Shown: positions 1 to 9,293 of the stretch, piece after piece
Layout: the number at the start of each line of letters is the position of its first letter
Numbering within the stretch: the stretch's first letter is position 1
Source of the DNA: Phycisphaerae bacterium
GTDB taxonomy: Bacteria > Planctomycetota > Phycisphaerae > UBA1845
Direction of reading: 5' to 3'
Assembly (NCBI GenBank): GCA_022072505.1
Contig: JAJVHU010000026.1
Coordinates: forward strand, 1 to 64,000
Length of the DNA stretch: 64,000 bases
Notes under the pieces: generated by a model
The model's input: the letters and a program-made list of their open reading frames with translations, nothing else
What the model was told of the DNA's origin: nothing
Databases searched by the model: none
Position numbers and translations under genes: made by a program

Positions 1-1
1 C

Positions 2-1243
2 TACGAACTGGACAACCTCGTCTGCACGGATCCGGGCGAGGTGGACGACCATCGCACCGAGATCGCCGCGGCGCGCGGCCTGGTCATCACGCTGGACGAT
101 CCGTCCATCGTGGACTGGGATCTGCCGATGGGCATTCCGGGTCAGTCGTACTCGGTAACTTTCAAGGCCGAGGGAGGGGTGGGACCGTACTCCTGGTGCC
201 TCTGGGAGTTCACGAATGACGATGAATTTGATTATTGTGCAGACGCCTGCCCTCAGGGACTGGAAGAACTGGGTTGTCTTTTCGAAGACGTGACACCGCA
301 TGATCCGGAAAAGGAGAATGACGATCCGGATTGTCTGTGCCCGACCTCCGTTACGCCCGTCGGCGCGAGAGTGTGCCCGTGCGTGTGCGGACTCCCCGAG
401 GGTTTTACTTTCTCTGGCAACGGCGACACGGCGACGATCAGCGGGACGTATCCGCAGAACCCGGCGTCATGCTTCGAGTTCGTGCTGGGCGTGATGGACA
501 GTTCGGAGTCGCTGTACACCGGGCAGCATCAGAAGTACCTGCGCCGCTTCAGGATCCGGACGGGCGTGGAGCTGAACACGTCCGACGGGGGTGGGTATGA
601 TACGTATGTATCCGAAGGGGATTCAACAAACCACTGCGCAGAGAACAAGCTTGTCGTGAGCAAGGACGGCTCAGGAGGCGCTGACGGCAGAGTGACGTTC
701 CTGCGATTCGATCGAGAGGAGGCGGGTATTTCAGCAGACTACCTGGCTGTCGGCGGGGAGCTGATACTCCACGCCACCGACGACGGCGACCTGACCGATG
801 TAACGCTCTATTACGTGGAAGAAGGCGGCGTCGGCGATTGCAGGAAACAATACGCCGCCTTTCCGGATTGCGGCGACGCTGTTTGGGGCGATTGGGATGC
901 GATGGACCCCGATTACGTCGTCCCGATCGCTCGCATCTGCTCCATCCAGGCCGGCCAACATGTCCGCTTTGACGTCACGCCGTACCTGACCAAGCGGTAT
1001 CTGGATTGTGTGAACCAGATCCCATATTATCAGTTTGTCATTGCCTCCAATGAAACAAACGCCGGCCGGGGATTTCACGCAAGCGGGAGCACGACCGGCG
1101 ACCCTCCGCGGCTCACCTTTATCCATACGACCTTCAGCACCGCGAACGAAAACAACCAGAGGTGCGAGGATTGCCGGGACAACGACTGCGATGGGCTGGT
1201 CGATTGCGAAGATACGGCGCAGTGCGACCCATGCGATCCGTGA
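2..1243 (+). CDS. Secreted Ig-like/DNRLRE-domain protein, 5' end missing
   Basis: The reading frame is open to the left edge, so the GTG at 41 is probably internal and the N-terminus lies outside the window. About residues 20-160 read like a putative Ig fold of the He_PIG type (GLPEGFTFSGNGDTATISG followed by a beta-rich stretch). About residues 215-355 resemble a DNRLRE carbohydrate-binding-type module: an LRFD start, alternating strands, an FDVTPYL segment, and a GDPPRLTF end. The tail is Cys-rich with CRDNDCDGLVDCED, an Asp-rich motif that is common near the ends of exported proteins of large-genome soil and aquatic bacteria. The role is probably extracellular adhesion or carbohydrate binding. 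No catalytic motif is visible. The gene has no close neighbour on its strand for almost 600 bases. Confidence 0.8.
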   Translation, partial: YELDNLVCTDPGEVDDHRTEIAAARGLVITLDDPSIVDWDLPMGIPGQSYSVTFKAEGGVGPYSWCLWEFTNDDEFDYCADACPQGLEELGCLFEDVTPHDPEKENDDPDCLCPTSVTPVGARVCPCVCGLPEGFTFSGNGDTATISGTYPQNPASCFEFVLGVMDSSESLYTGQHQKYLRRFRIRTGVELNTSDGGGYDTYVSEGDSTNHCAENKLVVSKDGSGGADGRVTFLRFDREEAGISADYLAVGGELILHATDDGDLTDVTLYYVEEGGVGDCRKQYAAFPDCGDAVWGDWDAMDPDYVVPIARICSIQAGQHVRFDVTPYLTKRYLDCVNQIPYYQFVIASNETNAGRGFHASGSTTGDPPRLTFIHTTFSTANENNQRCEDCRDNDCDGLVDCEDTAQCDPCDP

Positions 1244-1839
1244 GCCTGACACCGCTCCGTGGGTTGAATCAGTCCTTCTTTTCCGTGGCGACGCGGAGGG
1301 CGACGCGCCCGAGGGTTGGGCATTCTTCGTGCCTTTGTGCCTTCGATGCTGTTGCAAAACCTTCGGAGAACCGTCAAAAAGTTGCCTCCTCGCTGTTTGG
1401 CGTGGGCAGCCCACTGTGCCGGGGCATGCCTGGGACGAGCTTGCCGCGCCCGTGCGAGTGCCACGAACGCCCGGTTCCCACGAGTGCGAGCGCTCCGTAA
1501 GCCAGCCTTGCGTCAGGTTTTATGATCGGAACGCCCCCCGCGCCTGCCGGCAGGCCCGAAGGCGAAAAATCCCAGGGGGTCTGGGGGACCGGTCGCCCAG
1601 CCTCTACCCACACGAAACAGCGAAGAGCCGGAAAAGAACGCTTCCTGACGGGCGCGGCTCGGTTTTGAAACCGCGTCTTAAGGACCGGAAGCACAAGGAC
1701 GAACCTGGGACGTTCCGTTTTGCGGGATGTTCCCGTAAGATCATGTTGTGCCTTTCGGCTTCAGGATCGGGCCTCAGGATCGGGTCAGAGGCGGATCCAA
1801 GCGGGGTTTTTGAACGTCAGGTTCAGGAAGCAGGGAGTG
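1244..1839. other. Intergenic region with a degenerate TIR-type repeat
   Basis: No credible gene is seen. The ORFs listed here on both strands are Arg/Pro-rich shadows. The stretch holds a left arm near 1346 (gctgttgcaaaacc) and a right arm near 1660-1682 (cggttttgaaaccgcgtctt). These match the two arms of the compact repeat at 16127-16212, so this may be an expanded or interrupted copy of the same element. Confidence 0.5.
1619..1682 (+). repeat. Repeat family B, degenerate copy (right part)
   Basis: The string gaacgcttcctgacgggcgcggctcggttttgaaac differs by only a few bases from the full element at 16127-16212. It ends in the same cgtctta-like terminus. It carries no coding potential of its own. 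Confidence 0.6.
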
Positions 1840-2868
1840 ATGAAATCCGCAACAGGTCGGATGTGGGGGTGGGTGGCCGCGGGAGGGATGTGCATCGCGG
1901 TTTGCTCGCCGGTTCACGCGGACATCCTGGACGACATTCTCGATCTTGCAAAAGGGGCCAAGACATATGCCTTGGCCGCGCGGGACCGGGCGATCGAAGC
2001 CCGGAACAACGCCGCCGCGGCGCGCGACAGCGCCAATGAGATCCGTAATGAACTGAGAGCGAGCCTGTCGCACCTGTCGGAGGAGATGCGCTCCGCGATC
2101 CGTGACGGCGCCGAAGACCTGCAACGTCAGCTTGTCGAGGAGCGAGAGGGGCTTGACGCCTTCACGGCCGGTCCGGACGGATGCTCGACGGACGAGTGCG
2201 AGCCGTTCCGCGCCCGCCTGATGGACCTGCTGGAGCAGGTCGAGACGGTCTTCAACGCGATCCTGGTCATCTCGGACGCCGAGGATTTCCAGATCGACCT
2301 GCATCGGGAGCGTGATCTGATCCACCAGCTTCCGGGGCGGCTGTTGTTCCCGCTGTACCGTAGCGGCCTGATTAACGACGACACGCTCCTGAACGCGCTG
2401 CACGAGGCGTCGGACGACCTGGTCATCGTGGCGGAAGTGATCCAGGAGGATCGGGAGCTTGCGTGCGCGTACGTGACCGAGAACGAGGCCGCGGCGGAGA
2501 GCGCGATCGAAAGTCTTCAGGACAAGGCTCGGGTGCTGAAGATCGCGGGCCGGCTCTTCGCGGCGCTGGGGAAGATTCCGGTTCAGCCGGAAGCGGCGGC
2601 GTGGGGCTGGGTCGGCGTGGTCGTGAAGCTCGAACCGGCGGAGAAGATCGCCACGGCGCTGGAGGGGCTGTCCGACGCGCTGGAGTCCGCGTCGGATTCG
2701 GCCTCGAAGCGCATCCGCGAATGCACGAAGGGCGGCGAAAACAGCAAGATCAAGGAGAACCAGAAGGAGATGATGAAAGACCTCGAGAAGCTCCTTCGAC
2801 GTCAGAAGGATCTTCAGACGGACGTCGATCGGATCCTCGAACTGCTCGAGGAGGATCCGAACCCGTAG
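1840..2868 (+). CDS. Exported coiled-coil protein of unknown function
   Basis: I start the gene at ATG 1840, not at the upstream track start. This gives a clean signal peptide (hydrophobic WVAAGGMCIAVCSP, then a VHA cleavage-like site before DILDD) and a purine-rich stretch gcaggga just upstream. The mature protein, about 315 residues, is almost wholly helical and charged. It has a long Ala/Arg/Glu coiled coil at about residues 40-110 and a second Lys/Glu-rich coiled coil at the C-terminus (ENQKEMMKDLEKLLRRQKDLQ). There are four Cys, including a CSTDECEPF pair. No known family is recognised. It may be a periplasmic or secreted structural protein. It follows the preceding secreted-protein gene on the same strand but 600 bases away. 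Confidence 0.75.
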   Translation: MKSATGRMWGWVAAGGMCIAVCSPVHADILDDILDLAKGAKTYALAARDRAIEARNNAAAARDSANEIRNELRASLSHLSEEMRSAIRDGAEDLQRQLVEEREGLDAFTAGPDGCSTDECEPFRARLMDLLEQVETVFNAILVISDAEDFQIDLHRERDLIHQLPGRLLFPLYRSGLINDDTLLNALHEASDDLVIVAEVIQEDRELACAYVTENEAAAESAIESLQDKARVLKIAGRLFAALGKIPVQPEAAAWGWVGVVVKLEPAEKIATALEGLSDALESASDSASKRIRECTKGGENSKIKENQKEMMKDLEKLLRRQKDLQTDVDRILELLEEDPNP

Positions 2869-3465
2869 TCGCGGGTGTTGGCCTGTTCCGGGTGTTCTCT
2901 CGTTCCGCCCGGCGCGGATCACGGGCCTCCGGTTCTCTGCCCGAGCCCAGGCTTCAGCCTGCGCGAATCCTCATCCGGATGCGCGCCCCTCAATTCGCGG
3001 GTTCGCGCGGGCTGAAGCCCGCGGCTCGGTTACGGATCGCACATCACCGCCTGCGCGGCGCATCGCCCCGCGAGGTTCGCTTCGCATTCTCTGCGGTGGA
3101 GGGTCTCCAAGGGAGCGGGGCGCTCGCTTTCTCACGGACGCGGTTCGGATAGGCGGCGCGGATTGGCGCAGGGGGATTTGGCGCGGGGTCTGCGCCTGAC
3201 GGTTGTTTTTCTCGGAGGTGTGTCTCGGACGCTCGTTACGCCCTGATTCGAGGGTCCGCCGGGGCCGAAACCGCGTTCGTCCGCGAAAGCAGGCCCGTCC
3301 GCCGCCGGATTTCGCCGGTTCTCCTCTCCCGACTTGAAAAACTCCTCGTGGTTTGCGACAATCAGAGAGCGATCGGGTAGTAGGGAACCCGGTGGTTCCG
3401 TGCGAGCGGCCTGCCTTCCGCGCGGTGGTTCAAGGGTTGTCGAATCTCAGGAGGAGCACAGGGAA
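2869..3465. other. Intergenic region with short GC-rich inverted repeats
   Basis: No convincing gene is seen. Between about 2949 and 3025 there are two small palindromes, caggcttcagcctg and cgggctgaagcccg. They belong to the dispersed cttcagcccgcg motif family also found at 15.2, 22.7 and 39.7 kb. The end of the stretch holds the leader of the next gene with its ribosome binding site. Confidence 0.5.
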
Positions 3466-4914
3466 ATGATTCGCAAGGCATCAGCGGCGGCGGTGGTGTT
3501 GATTTTCGCCGTCCGGGCGGGGGCTCAGGTCGGTCCGGACGTCATCACGGGAGATCTACCCGAAATAGCCCGATGGGCGCAGCTCAACGGCGTCACCGCG
3601 TATTCCGTGGGGACGATCTCATGCAACATCGGGGATCAGAATCTGGAATGGATTTCGCAAAGCACGCGCCACCCGGTCATTGCGCAGAACCTTTACCGTC
3701 TCAAGGACGGCCGGTTTGAGCAAATCGGCATGAGTTGGCTGAAGCACGGGTTCTGCGCCCTGCAGCAAACGCTTTGCTCGAACCAGTGCAACGGCGGGTT
3801 TGGATGTCTGGACTACCTTTCGGTGAATTGCTCAGACCCCTACAGCGCGGGCCTGAACGGAAATCAGTTCGGTCTCGGACCGCGTTCCGAAGTCAACGCA
3901 TCGACCGGCGAGTTTGTTTGGCCTTACGGGTTCTACCCCATCCTGAACGACCTCTCCTTCCGCCTGCTGGTCAACAACCGCGACTTGAATCCGAGTCGCA
4001 ACGCGGGCGCGCTGTACTATATCGAGGGGCAGTATGTTCACCCTCAAGACGCCGCGAGCGGGAACGACGACAACAACGCATCGCATCGGCGGGTCCGGGT
4101 GGTCGGATCCGACCCGACCTACAATCTGTTCTTTGTGGAAGGGACCACCACGCAGCGGATGCGCCCGGCAATCCTCGCCTGGGAGGACGCCGACCCGACG
4201 GTCAAGAGCGCGACGATCGACGTTCCCTCCGACGGGCGCTTCATCGTTGCGTACAAAGCGACGGACAACGGCGACGGGACGTACGATTACGAGTACGCCG
4301 TTTACAACATGAACTCGCACCGTTCCGGCAAGTCGTTTACGGTTCCCGTCGCCCCCAACGCGGTGGTGACCAACGTCGGCTATCACGACATCGACCATCA
4401 CAGCGGCGAAGGCGAAGACGACGGCGAATACAAAGGGACGGACTGGGCGGTTACGGTCGGCGACGGGTTCATCACGTGGACGACCGATGATTATGAACTT
4501 GACGTGAACGCCAATGCGCTCCGCTGGGGGACGTTGTTCAACTTCCGGTTCACGGCGAACGTCGCACCGGGACTGAGCACGGCGATCCTGGGGCTGTTCC
4601 GTCCGGGCACGCCCGACGCCGTCGATGTGGACGTCCTCGGACCGGGGGGCGACACGACGGTGCCTTGCGGCGCAATCAAGAAATTCGTCGCCCGCTGCAA
4701 CCCCACGAGCGGCAAGGTGATCGGCAAAGTGGTGACGAACAACGATGCGTACGACGGGCTTCCGGTCGAGATCGGCATCGACGGCAACGTGCGCGCCGTG
4801 GCGATCCTCAACCGCCGCGCGAAGTATTCACGGATCGGCGGAAAGGGGAATCACACGGTCGAGCTGGTGACGCCCGCCGAGTGCAAGGAGCCGATCAAGG
4901 TGAGCTGCGACTGA
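3466..4914 (+). CDS. Secreted Cys-rich protein with shared C-terminal module
   Basis: ATG 3466 is chosen because it follows caggaggagcaca, a strong ribosome binding site, and opens a typical signal peptide (MIRKASAAAVVLIFAVRAGAQ). The mature part is about 460 residues. It contains paired cysteines (CALQQTLCSNQCNGGFGCLDYLSVNCSDPY), a long beta-rich body with many Asp/Asn turns, and no catalytic signature that I recognise. The last 80 residues (about 405-482) form a separate module with a conserved Cys, an IDGNVRAV strand, GGKGNHTVEL and a final VSCD. Similar ends occur in three other exported proteins of this window. A perfect hairpin followed by a T-run lies 40 bases downstream, so the gene is probably monocistronic. 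Confidence 0.8.
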   Translation: MIRKASAAAVVLIFAVRAGAQVGPDVITGDLPEIARWAQLNGVTAYSVGTISCNIGDQNLEWISQSTRHPVIAQNLYRLKDGRFEQIGMSWLKHGFCALQQTLCSNQCNGGFGCLDYLSVNCSDPYSAGLNGNQFGLGPRSEVNASTGEFVWPYGFYPILNDLSFRLLVNNRDLNPSRNAGALYYIEGQYVHPQDAASGNDDNNASHRRVRVVGSDPTYNLFFVEGTTTQRMRPAILAWEDADPTVKSATIDVPSDGRFIVAYKATDNGDGTYDYEYAVYNMNSHRSGKSFTVPVAPNAVVTNVGYHDIDHHSGEGEDDGEYKGTDWAVTVGDGFITWTTDDYELDVNANALRWGTLFNFRFTANVAPGLSTAILGLFRPGTPDAVDVDVLGPGGDTTVPCGAIKKFVARCNPTSGKVIGKVVTNNDAYDGLPVEIGIDGNVRAVAILNRRAKYSRIGGKGNHTVELVTPAECKEPIKVSCD

Positions 4915-4953
4915 CCTCCGCATGACTGACGGAACTGACCGTGAGTGAATTGG

Positions 4954-4991
4954 GGTCGCGGCGCCGAAACCCTCGGCGCCGCGACCTTTTT
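4954..4991 (+). terminator. Rho-independent terminator
   Basis: A perfect 14-bp stem (ggtcgcggcgccga pairing with tcggcgccgcgacc) with a loop of about five bases is followed directly by ttttt. It lies between two convergent genes and is oriented to end transcription of the secreted protein gene on the plus strand. Confidence 0.85.
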
Positions 4992-5006
4992 CGTTCTCGT
5001 CTTCCT

Positions 5007-6467
5007 TCAACGATGCTCGTACCGCATCCGGAGGCACACGTTCTTCGGCTCGGTGAAGAACCGCAGCGCCTCCTCGCCGCCCTCGCGCCCCACGCCGCTG
5101 TGGCGCATCCCGCCGAAGGGCGCCCGCAGGTCGCGCAGCAGCCAGCAGTTCACCCAGACCGTCCCGGCGATCAGCGCGTCCGCCACGCGGTGCGCCCGGT
5201 CCAGATCGCGCGTCCACAGCGTCGCCGACAGGCCGTACTCGGTGTCGTTCGCCGCCGCGACCGCCTCCGCCTCGCCGTCAAACGCCCTGACGGTCACGAC
5301 CGGACCGAAGATCTCCTCACGGTCGGTCCGGCATCCGGCGGGCAGTCCGGTGATCACCGTCGGCGGCAGGAAGAACCCCCCCGCGCAGCGGTCGTTCACC
5401 GTCGGCGACCGGTCTCCGCCGCATTCGATCCGCCCCCCCTCCTCGACCGCCAGCCGGATGCACGACCGGACTTTCTCAAAATGCGCCCGGCTGACCAGGG
5501 CGCCGAGGTCGCAGCCGCTCTCCAGCGGATCGCCGACCTTCAGCGCCTTCGCCGCGGCGACGAACCGATCGAGAAACCGTGGATAGGCCGAGTGCTCCAC
5601 GAGGATCCGCGACCCGCACAGGCAGATCTGCCCCTGATTGGAGAACGCCGCGCGGACGCTGACGGCGACCGCTTCGTCGAGGTCCGCGTCCGCGAAGACG
5701 ACGTTCGGGTTTTTCCCGCCGAGCTCGAGGGAGAGCTTCTTGAACATCGGCGCGGCGGCCGCGGCGATGCCTCGGCCGGTCTTCGTTCCGCCGGTGAATG
5801 AAATCGTCGCAACCCGCGGGTGTTCGACCAGCGCCTGCCCGGCGCCGGCGCCCGAACCGTGGACGATGTTGAGCACGCCGGGCGGAAGACCGGCCTCCGC
5901 ACAGACCTCCGCCAGAAGACGCGCCGTCATCGGCGTCACTTCCGACGGTTTCGCGACGGCGGTGTTGCCCGTCGCGATCGCCGGGGCGACCTTCCACGTC
6001 AGCAGGTACAGCGGCAGGTTCCACGGCGAGATCAGACCCGCGACGCCGCGGGGTCGGCGCAGCGTGTAATTGATCGCCTCGCGGTCGGTGACGTGCAGCT
6101 CGGATTTCTCGTGCAGGATCGCCGTGGCGAAGAAGCGGAGGTTCTTCACCGCCCGCGGGATGTCCACGCCCCTCGCCGCCGACAGCGGTTTTCCCGTGTC
6201 CACCGACTCCGCCCGGGCGAAGTCCTCAAGCCGCGTCTCGATCAGATCGGCGATCCGCAGCATTACGCGGCACCGCGCCTCGGCCGGCGTCGCCGACCAC
6301 GCGGGAAACGCCGCCGCCGCGGCCTGCACCGCCGCCTCAACGTCCCGCGCGTCCCCGTCCGCGACGCGCGAGTACGCCCGCCCCGTCGCCGGTTCCACGT
6401 TGTCGAGATACGCCCCGCCCGCCGGCGCAACGAACCGGCCCGCGATGAAGTGCTCGATGGACTGCAT
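5007..6467 (-). CDS. NAD(P)-dependent aldehyde dehydrogenase, semialdehyde type
   Basis: This is an aldehyde dehydrogenase superfamily enzyme of 486 residues, starting at ATG 6467 (MQSIEHFIAGRF). It oxidises an aldehyde to the acid with NAD(P)+. Visible motifs are ISFTGGTKTGR near residue 222 (cofactor loop), LELGGKNP near 244 (general-base Glu), and NQGQICLCGSR near 281 with the catalytic Cys. The end is FGGMRHSGVGREGG plus a typical oligomerisation tail. CLC around the nucleophile and the overall pattern are closest to 2-hydroxymuconate or aminomuconate semialdehyde dehydrogenases, but no aromatic-degradation genes are nearby, so the substrate is open. It lies 234 bases downstream of the symporter on the same strand and may be co-transcribed. 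Confidence 0.9.
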   Translation of the reverse strand: MQSIEHFIAGRFVAPAGGAYLDNVEPATGRAYSRVADGDARDVEAAVQAAAAAFPAWSATPAEARCRVMLRIADLIETRLEDFARAESVDTGKPLSAARGVDIPRAVKNLRFFATAILHEKSELHVTDREAINYTLRRPRGVAGLISPWNLPLYLLTWKVAPAIATGNTAVAKPSEVTPMTARLLAEVCAEAGLPPGVLNIVHGSGAGAGQALVEHPRVATISFTGGTKTGRGIAAAAAPMFKKLSLELGGKNPNVVFADADLDEAVAVSVRAAFSNQGQICLCGSRILVEHSAYPRFLDRFVAAAKALKVGDPLESGCDLGALVSRAHFEKVRSCIRLAVEEGGRIECGGDRSPTVNDRCAGGFFLPPTVITGLPAGCRTDREEIFGPVVTVRAFDGEAEAVAAANDTEYGLSATLWTRDLDRAHRVADALIAGTVWVNCWLLRDLRAPFGGMRHSGVGREGGEEALRFFTEPKNVCLRMRYEHR

Positions 6468-6701
6468 CCGCGTCAGCGTACCGCGCTGAACACGACCTGG
6501 CACGCGAGGGCGTCAAGAAGATATGATGCGCCGAGCACCCTTCGCAGCCTGATTCGTCAAGCGCGGACATCGGGATGAACCGGGCCCAGACCGTGCGGCC
6601 CCGCGCCCGACGGTCGCCCCCCCCCCGCCGAATTTAGACCGGTTTAGGCGTTGGGCTAAATTTAGTCCGAAGGCTAAATATCGAAGACCGCGGTCTCGCG
6701 G

Positions 6702-8579
6702 CTATCGAGCGGCGGCGAAGAACTTGTCCACCGTGCTCCTCGCCGGGGGGGGCGTCAGGAGCGACACCAGCACCAGCGCCGCCGCCGCCGCCAGCACCAT
6801 CGGGCACGCGGGCACGACCGCCCACTCGTGGCTTAACCCCGGCAGCGTCACCAGCGGCTCCAGGCGCGAGCCGAACCCGCCGGGCGCGGAAAGCCCCGCC
6901 CGGACGTAGTAGTACACCCCCAGCCCGATGCCCGCGATCACCGAGGCGTACGCCCCCCACTTCGTCATGCGCCGCCAGTACAACGCCCCGATCACCAGCG
7001 GAAACAGGGCGGAGAATCCGCTGAAGCACCAGATGGCCAGGCCGAAGATCGGCTTCGTCTCGCGCAAGAGGAGCGTCAGAATCCACGAGGCGAATACGAC
7101 CCCGATGACGAACACGCGACCGGACAGCAGGCGCTGACGATCGGTCATCGCATCGTGTTTGACGTAATGATCCACGACGTCGTGGGTGAACATCGAGCCC
7201 AGGCTGAGGAACTGCGCGTCCATCCCCCCGAGGATCGCCGCGAGCACGCCCGCCGCCAGCAGACCGCTGACGTAAGGGTTCTTCAGCGACGCGACCATCA
7301 GCCCCAGCACCTGGTTTGCGTTCGCGTTGGGCATGTCCGGGGTGAAGGGCACGATCGGCTTGCCGCCCGCCACCGCCGACGTCGCCCAGATGCCGATCGC
7401 GATGCACGGCGCCCAGATGAGCATGATGAGCAGCGGGTGCAGCGTCACCGTGAGCCGGAACGACTTCGCCGAGCGCGCCGTCAGCCAGAGCTGAAACAGG
7501 TGCGGAAACATCGCCACTGAAAGCGGAATGAACCCGTAGCTGAGGAACTCCAGCTCGGTCATCTCCTTCGGCTTGTGCGGTTTCAGGACGCCGCCGCTCG
7601 ATCGATCCGCCCCCGCCTCAGGACCGCGCGCCTCGCCTGGAACGCGGGCCTGCGGTTCGCCCCGCGCAGCCGCCTCGGATCCGCGAGCCTGCGGTCCGCC
7701 ACCTTGGGCTCCTCCCGGCGTTTCCCCCGCTTCCTTACGGGCGCGGCTCTGTTGGGCTTCATTCCACTCCGCCAGGCGCTGCTCGTAAATGCGCTGATGC
7801 TCGTCGGTGACGGTGCGGGTGAGCTTGCTGGGGTTGTATTCCTGCACCATCTTCGTCGCCTGCGCGAAGCCGCCGAGGCGATCGGCGACGAAGTAGAACG
7901 TCACCACGCCCACGACGAGGAAGATGACCGTCTGCAATCCGTTGGCCCACGCCGTCGCCCGCGCCCCGCCCAGCCAGACGTACAACCACACCACCGCCGT
8001 GCAGACCAGCGTCGCCAGCCAGAACGGAACCGCGCCGTGAGCCGGCAGGGCCTTGCCCGCGGCGTCCAGAACCGGGAAGAGCGTCGGAAACGCCCCACGC
8101 GTGGCGACACCGACCATCGTCCCGGCGCCGAGGATGCCGAGGATGATATAAGGCATCTGCAGCAGCGCGAGGATCGGGAAGAGCAGCACGCCGATGTTGC
8201 GGGATTCGAGACGGTCGCGGAAGAACTGAATCTGCGTCTGATAGCCGTAGCGCTTCCCGAGCGACCAGAGCCTCGCGCCTACGAGGAAAAAGCACGCCGC
8301 GTGAACGATCCCCGACCACGACGCCATCTTGCCGTATACGCCGACGCCGCTGGTCCACGCCTCGCCGCTGCTGCCCTGGATGGCGAACGCGGTCATCGTG
8401 GTGCCGAAAACGGACAGAACCAGCAGCACCGGTCCGACGCCGCGCGAGGCGACGAAGTAATCCACCGCCGTGCCCTTGAACACCGTCGTGCTGGCGACGC
8501 CCAGGAGGATGAGGGCGCCCAGGTAGGCGACGATGATCCAGAGCTGAAGTTGTCCCGGCGGCAGGTCGGCCAGCAGCAT
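6702..8579 (-). CDS. Sodium:solute symporter (SSS family)
   Basis: This is an integral membrane transporter of about 625 residues with roughly 13 hydrophobic segments (for example LWIIVAYLGALILLGVAST and FVIGVVFASWILTLLL). It would use the sodium gradient to import an unknown solute. The ATG at 8579 overlaps the stop of the upstream protease gene as TGATG; the track uses the TTG just before it. Between two membrane segments, about residues 280-350, lies an unusual hydrophilic Ala/Gly/Glu/Arg-rich loop (ARKEAGETPGGAQGGG...). Its DNA shares 22 identical bases with dispersed repeat family B. A DUF3311 gene, the usual companion of such symporters in this kind of genome, lies upstream on the same strand. 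Confidence 0.92.
   Translation of the reverse strand: MLLADLPPGQLQLWIIVAYLGALILLGVASTTVFKGTAVDYFVASRGVGPVLLVLSVFGTTMTAFAIQGSSGEAWTSGVGVYGKMASWSGIVHAACFFLVGARLWSLGKRYGYQTQIQFFRDRLESRNIGVLLFPILALLQMPYIILGILGAGTMVGVATRGAFPTLFPVLDAAGKALPAHGAVPFWLATLVCTAVVWLYVWLGGARATAWANGLQTVIFLVVGVVTFYFVADRLGGFAQATKMVQEYNPSKLTRTVTDEHQRIYEQRLAEWNEAQQSRARKEAGETPGGAQGGGPQARGSEAAARGEPQARVPGEARGPEAGADRSSGGVLKPHKPKEMTELEFLSYGFIPLSVAMFPHLFQLWLTARSAKSFRLTVTLHPLLIMLIWAPCIAIGIWATSAVAGGKPIVPFTPDMPNANANQVLGLMVASLKNPYVSGLLAAGVLAAILGGMDAQFLSLGSMFTHDVVDHYVKHDAMTDRQRLLSGRVFVIGVVFASWILTLLLRETKPIFGLAIWCFSGFSALFPLVIGALYWRRMTKWGAYASVIAGIGLGVYYYVRAGLSAPGGFGSRLEPLVTLPGLSHEWAVVPACPMVLAAAAALVLVSLLTPPPARSTVDKFFAAAR
7729..7750 (+). repeat. 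Fragment of repeat family B inside the symporter gene
   Basis: The 22 bases cgcttccttacgggcgcggc plus tc are identical to bases 16170-16191 of the intact repeat. The fragment lies within the segment coding for the low-complexity cytoplasmic or extracellular loop, and the frame is kept. Confidence 0.5.
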
Positions 8580-9010
8580 CAATCTGATCCTCCCCTTTCG
8601 GTCTCCGGAAGTTTGATGGCTGTTTCGCGCCGAACAGGATCAAACGTCATTTGGTACCGATCCATCACGCCGTGCCTGCCCAGCAGGTTCGGAACATCCT
8701 CAACTTCGGCAATCGCAAACGACGTGGGAAACACGACCCCCCCGTCGAATCGCAGAGGAATCTCATGCAGGTAGGCGAAAATGCTCCCGCTTCCGACGCC
8801 GCTCATGTCGACGCGCTTTCCCGAAGTCAGTTCCAGTCCAAGGATGGCGGCGCATGATCGGCGCAGAAGCGAAACGACGGCTCCTGTGTCGACTCTGGCG
8901 GTGAAAGTGTAAAACCTCCCGGAAACGGCGCGAAGCTCCAAGCTCGCAAAGGTGGACCACACCTCTCCAAAGTGCCGGGTCGAAAGGTGATCCCACTTAA
9001 AGACCGCCAT
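8579..9010 (-). CDS. Retropepsin-like aspartic protease domain protein
   Basis: This small protein has 143 residues, starting at ATG 9010 (MAVFKWDHLST). The upstream part of the track ORF overlaps the preceding gene in another frame. Residues 33-45 read FTARVDTGAVVSL, the DTG-type active-site turn of single-lobed retropepsin-like proteases. Further on, VDMSGVGSGSIFAYLHEIPLRF and PNLLGRHGVMDRYQMTFD match the usual second half (LLGxxxMDxxxxxxD) of clan AA bacterial members. Whether it cleaves proteins is not known. The start overlaps the upstream small gene by 14 bases and the stop overlaps the symporter start, so the three are probably translated together. Confidence 0.75.
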   Translation of the reverse strand: MAVFKWDHLSTRHFGEVWSTFASLELRAVSGRFYTFTARVDTGAVVSLLRRSCAAILGLELTSGKRVDMSGVGSGSIFAYLHEIPLRFDGGVVFPTSFAIAEVEDVPNLLGRHGVMDRYQMTFDPVRRETAIKLPETERGGSD

Positions 9011-9209
9011 AAATCGTGTCCGTTTCGGAGTCGATGGCATGCAGAATGAAGTTTTCCCCTGGCGCGACGGTTTCGGCCTGCTCCGCCGCTTCCGTAGCCG
9101 TTTCTCCGACGCCGATGACGCGTTCCTGCCAGATCGCCACCCACTTGCCGCGATAACGCTCAAAGAGTTCGCGCTCATGTTCCGTCAACCATGCAAAGTC
9201 TGAGGTCAT
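8997..9209 (-). CDS. Small DUF5678-like protein
   Basis: This is a short acidic protein, 70 residues from ATG 9209 or 77 from 9230. It has a DFAWLTEHERELFERYRGKWVAIWQERVIGVGETATEAAEQA pattern: a W-x4-Y-x2-K/R-W-V-A-I core followed by an Ala-rich helix. This is the style of the DUF5678 family, whose small members commonly sit just before a retropepsin-like protease gene. That is the arrangement here, with a 14-base overlap. The partner gene suggests a paired function, perhaps an inhibitor, substrate or targeting factor of the protease. That function is inferred from arrangement only. Confidence 0.7.
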   Translation of the reverse strand: MTSDFAWLTEHERELFERYRGKWVAIWQERVIGVGETATEAAEQAETVAPGENFILHAIDSETDTIYGGL

Positions 9210-9293
9210 GTAGTTCGCCTCTTTCATCACGGATCAACTCGGTCCCTCATACCAATGCGACGCAGGCCGAATTGTTCGGCGGGGGATTTTCCG

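Noticed and set aside
1035-2039. 334-residue plus-strand ORF bridging two genes
   Set aside because: It runs out of frame through the end of one secreted-protein gene, an intergenic repeat and the start of another, and has no domain.
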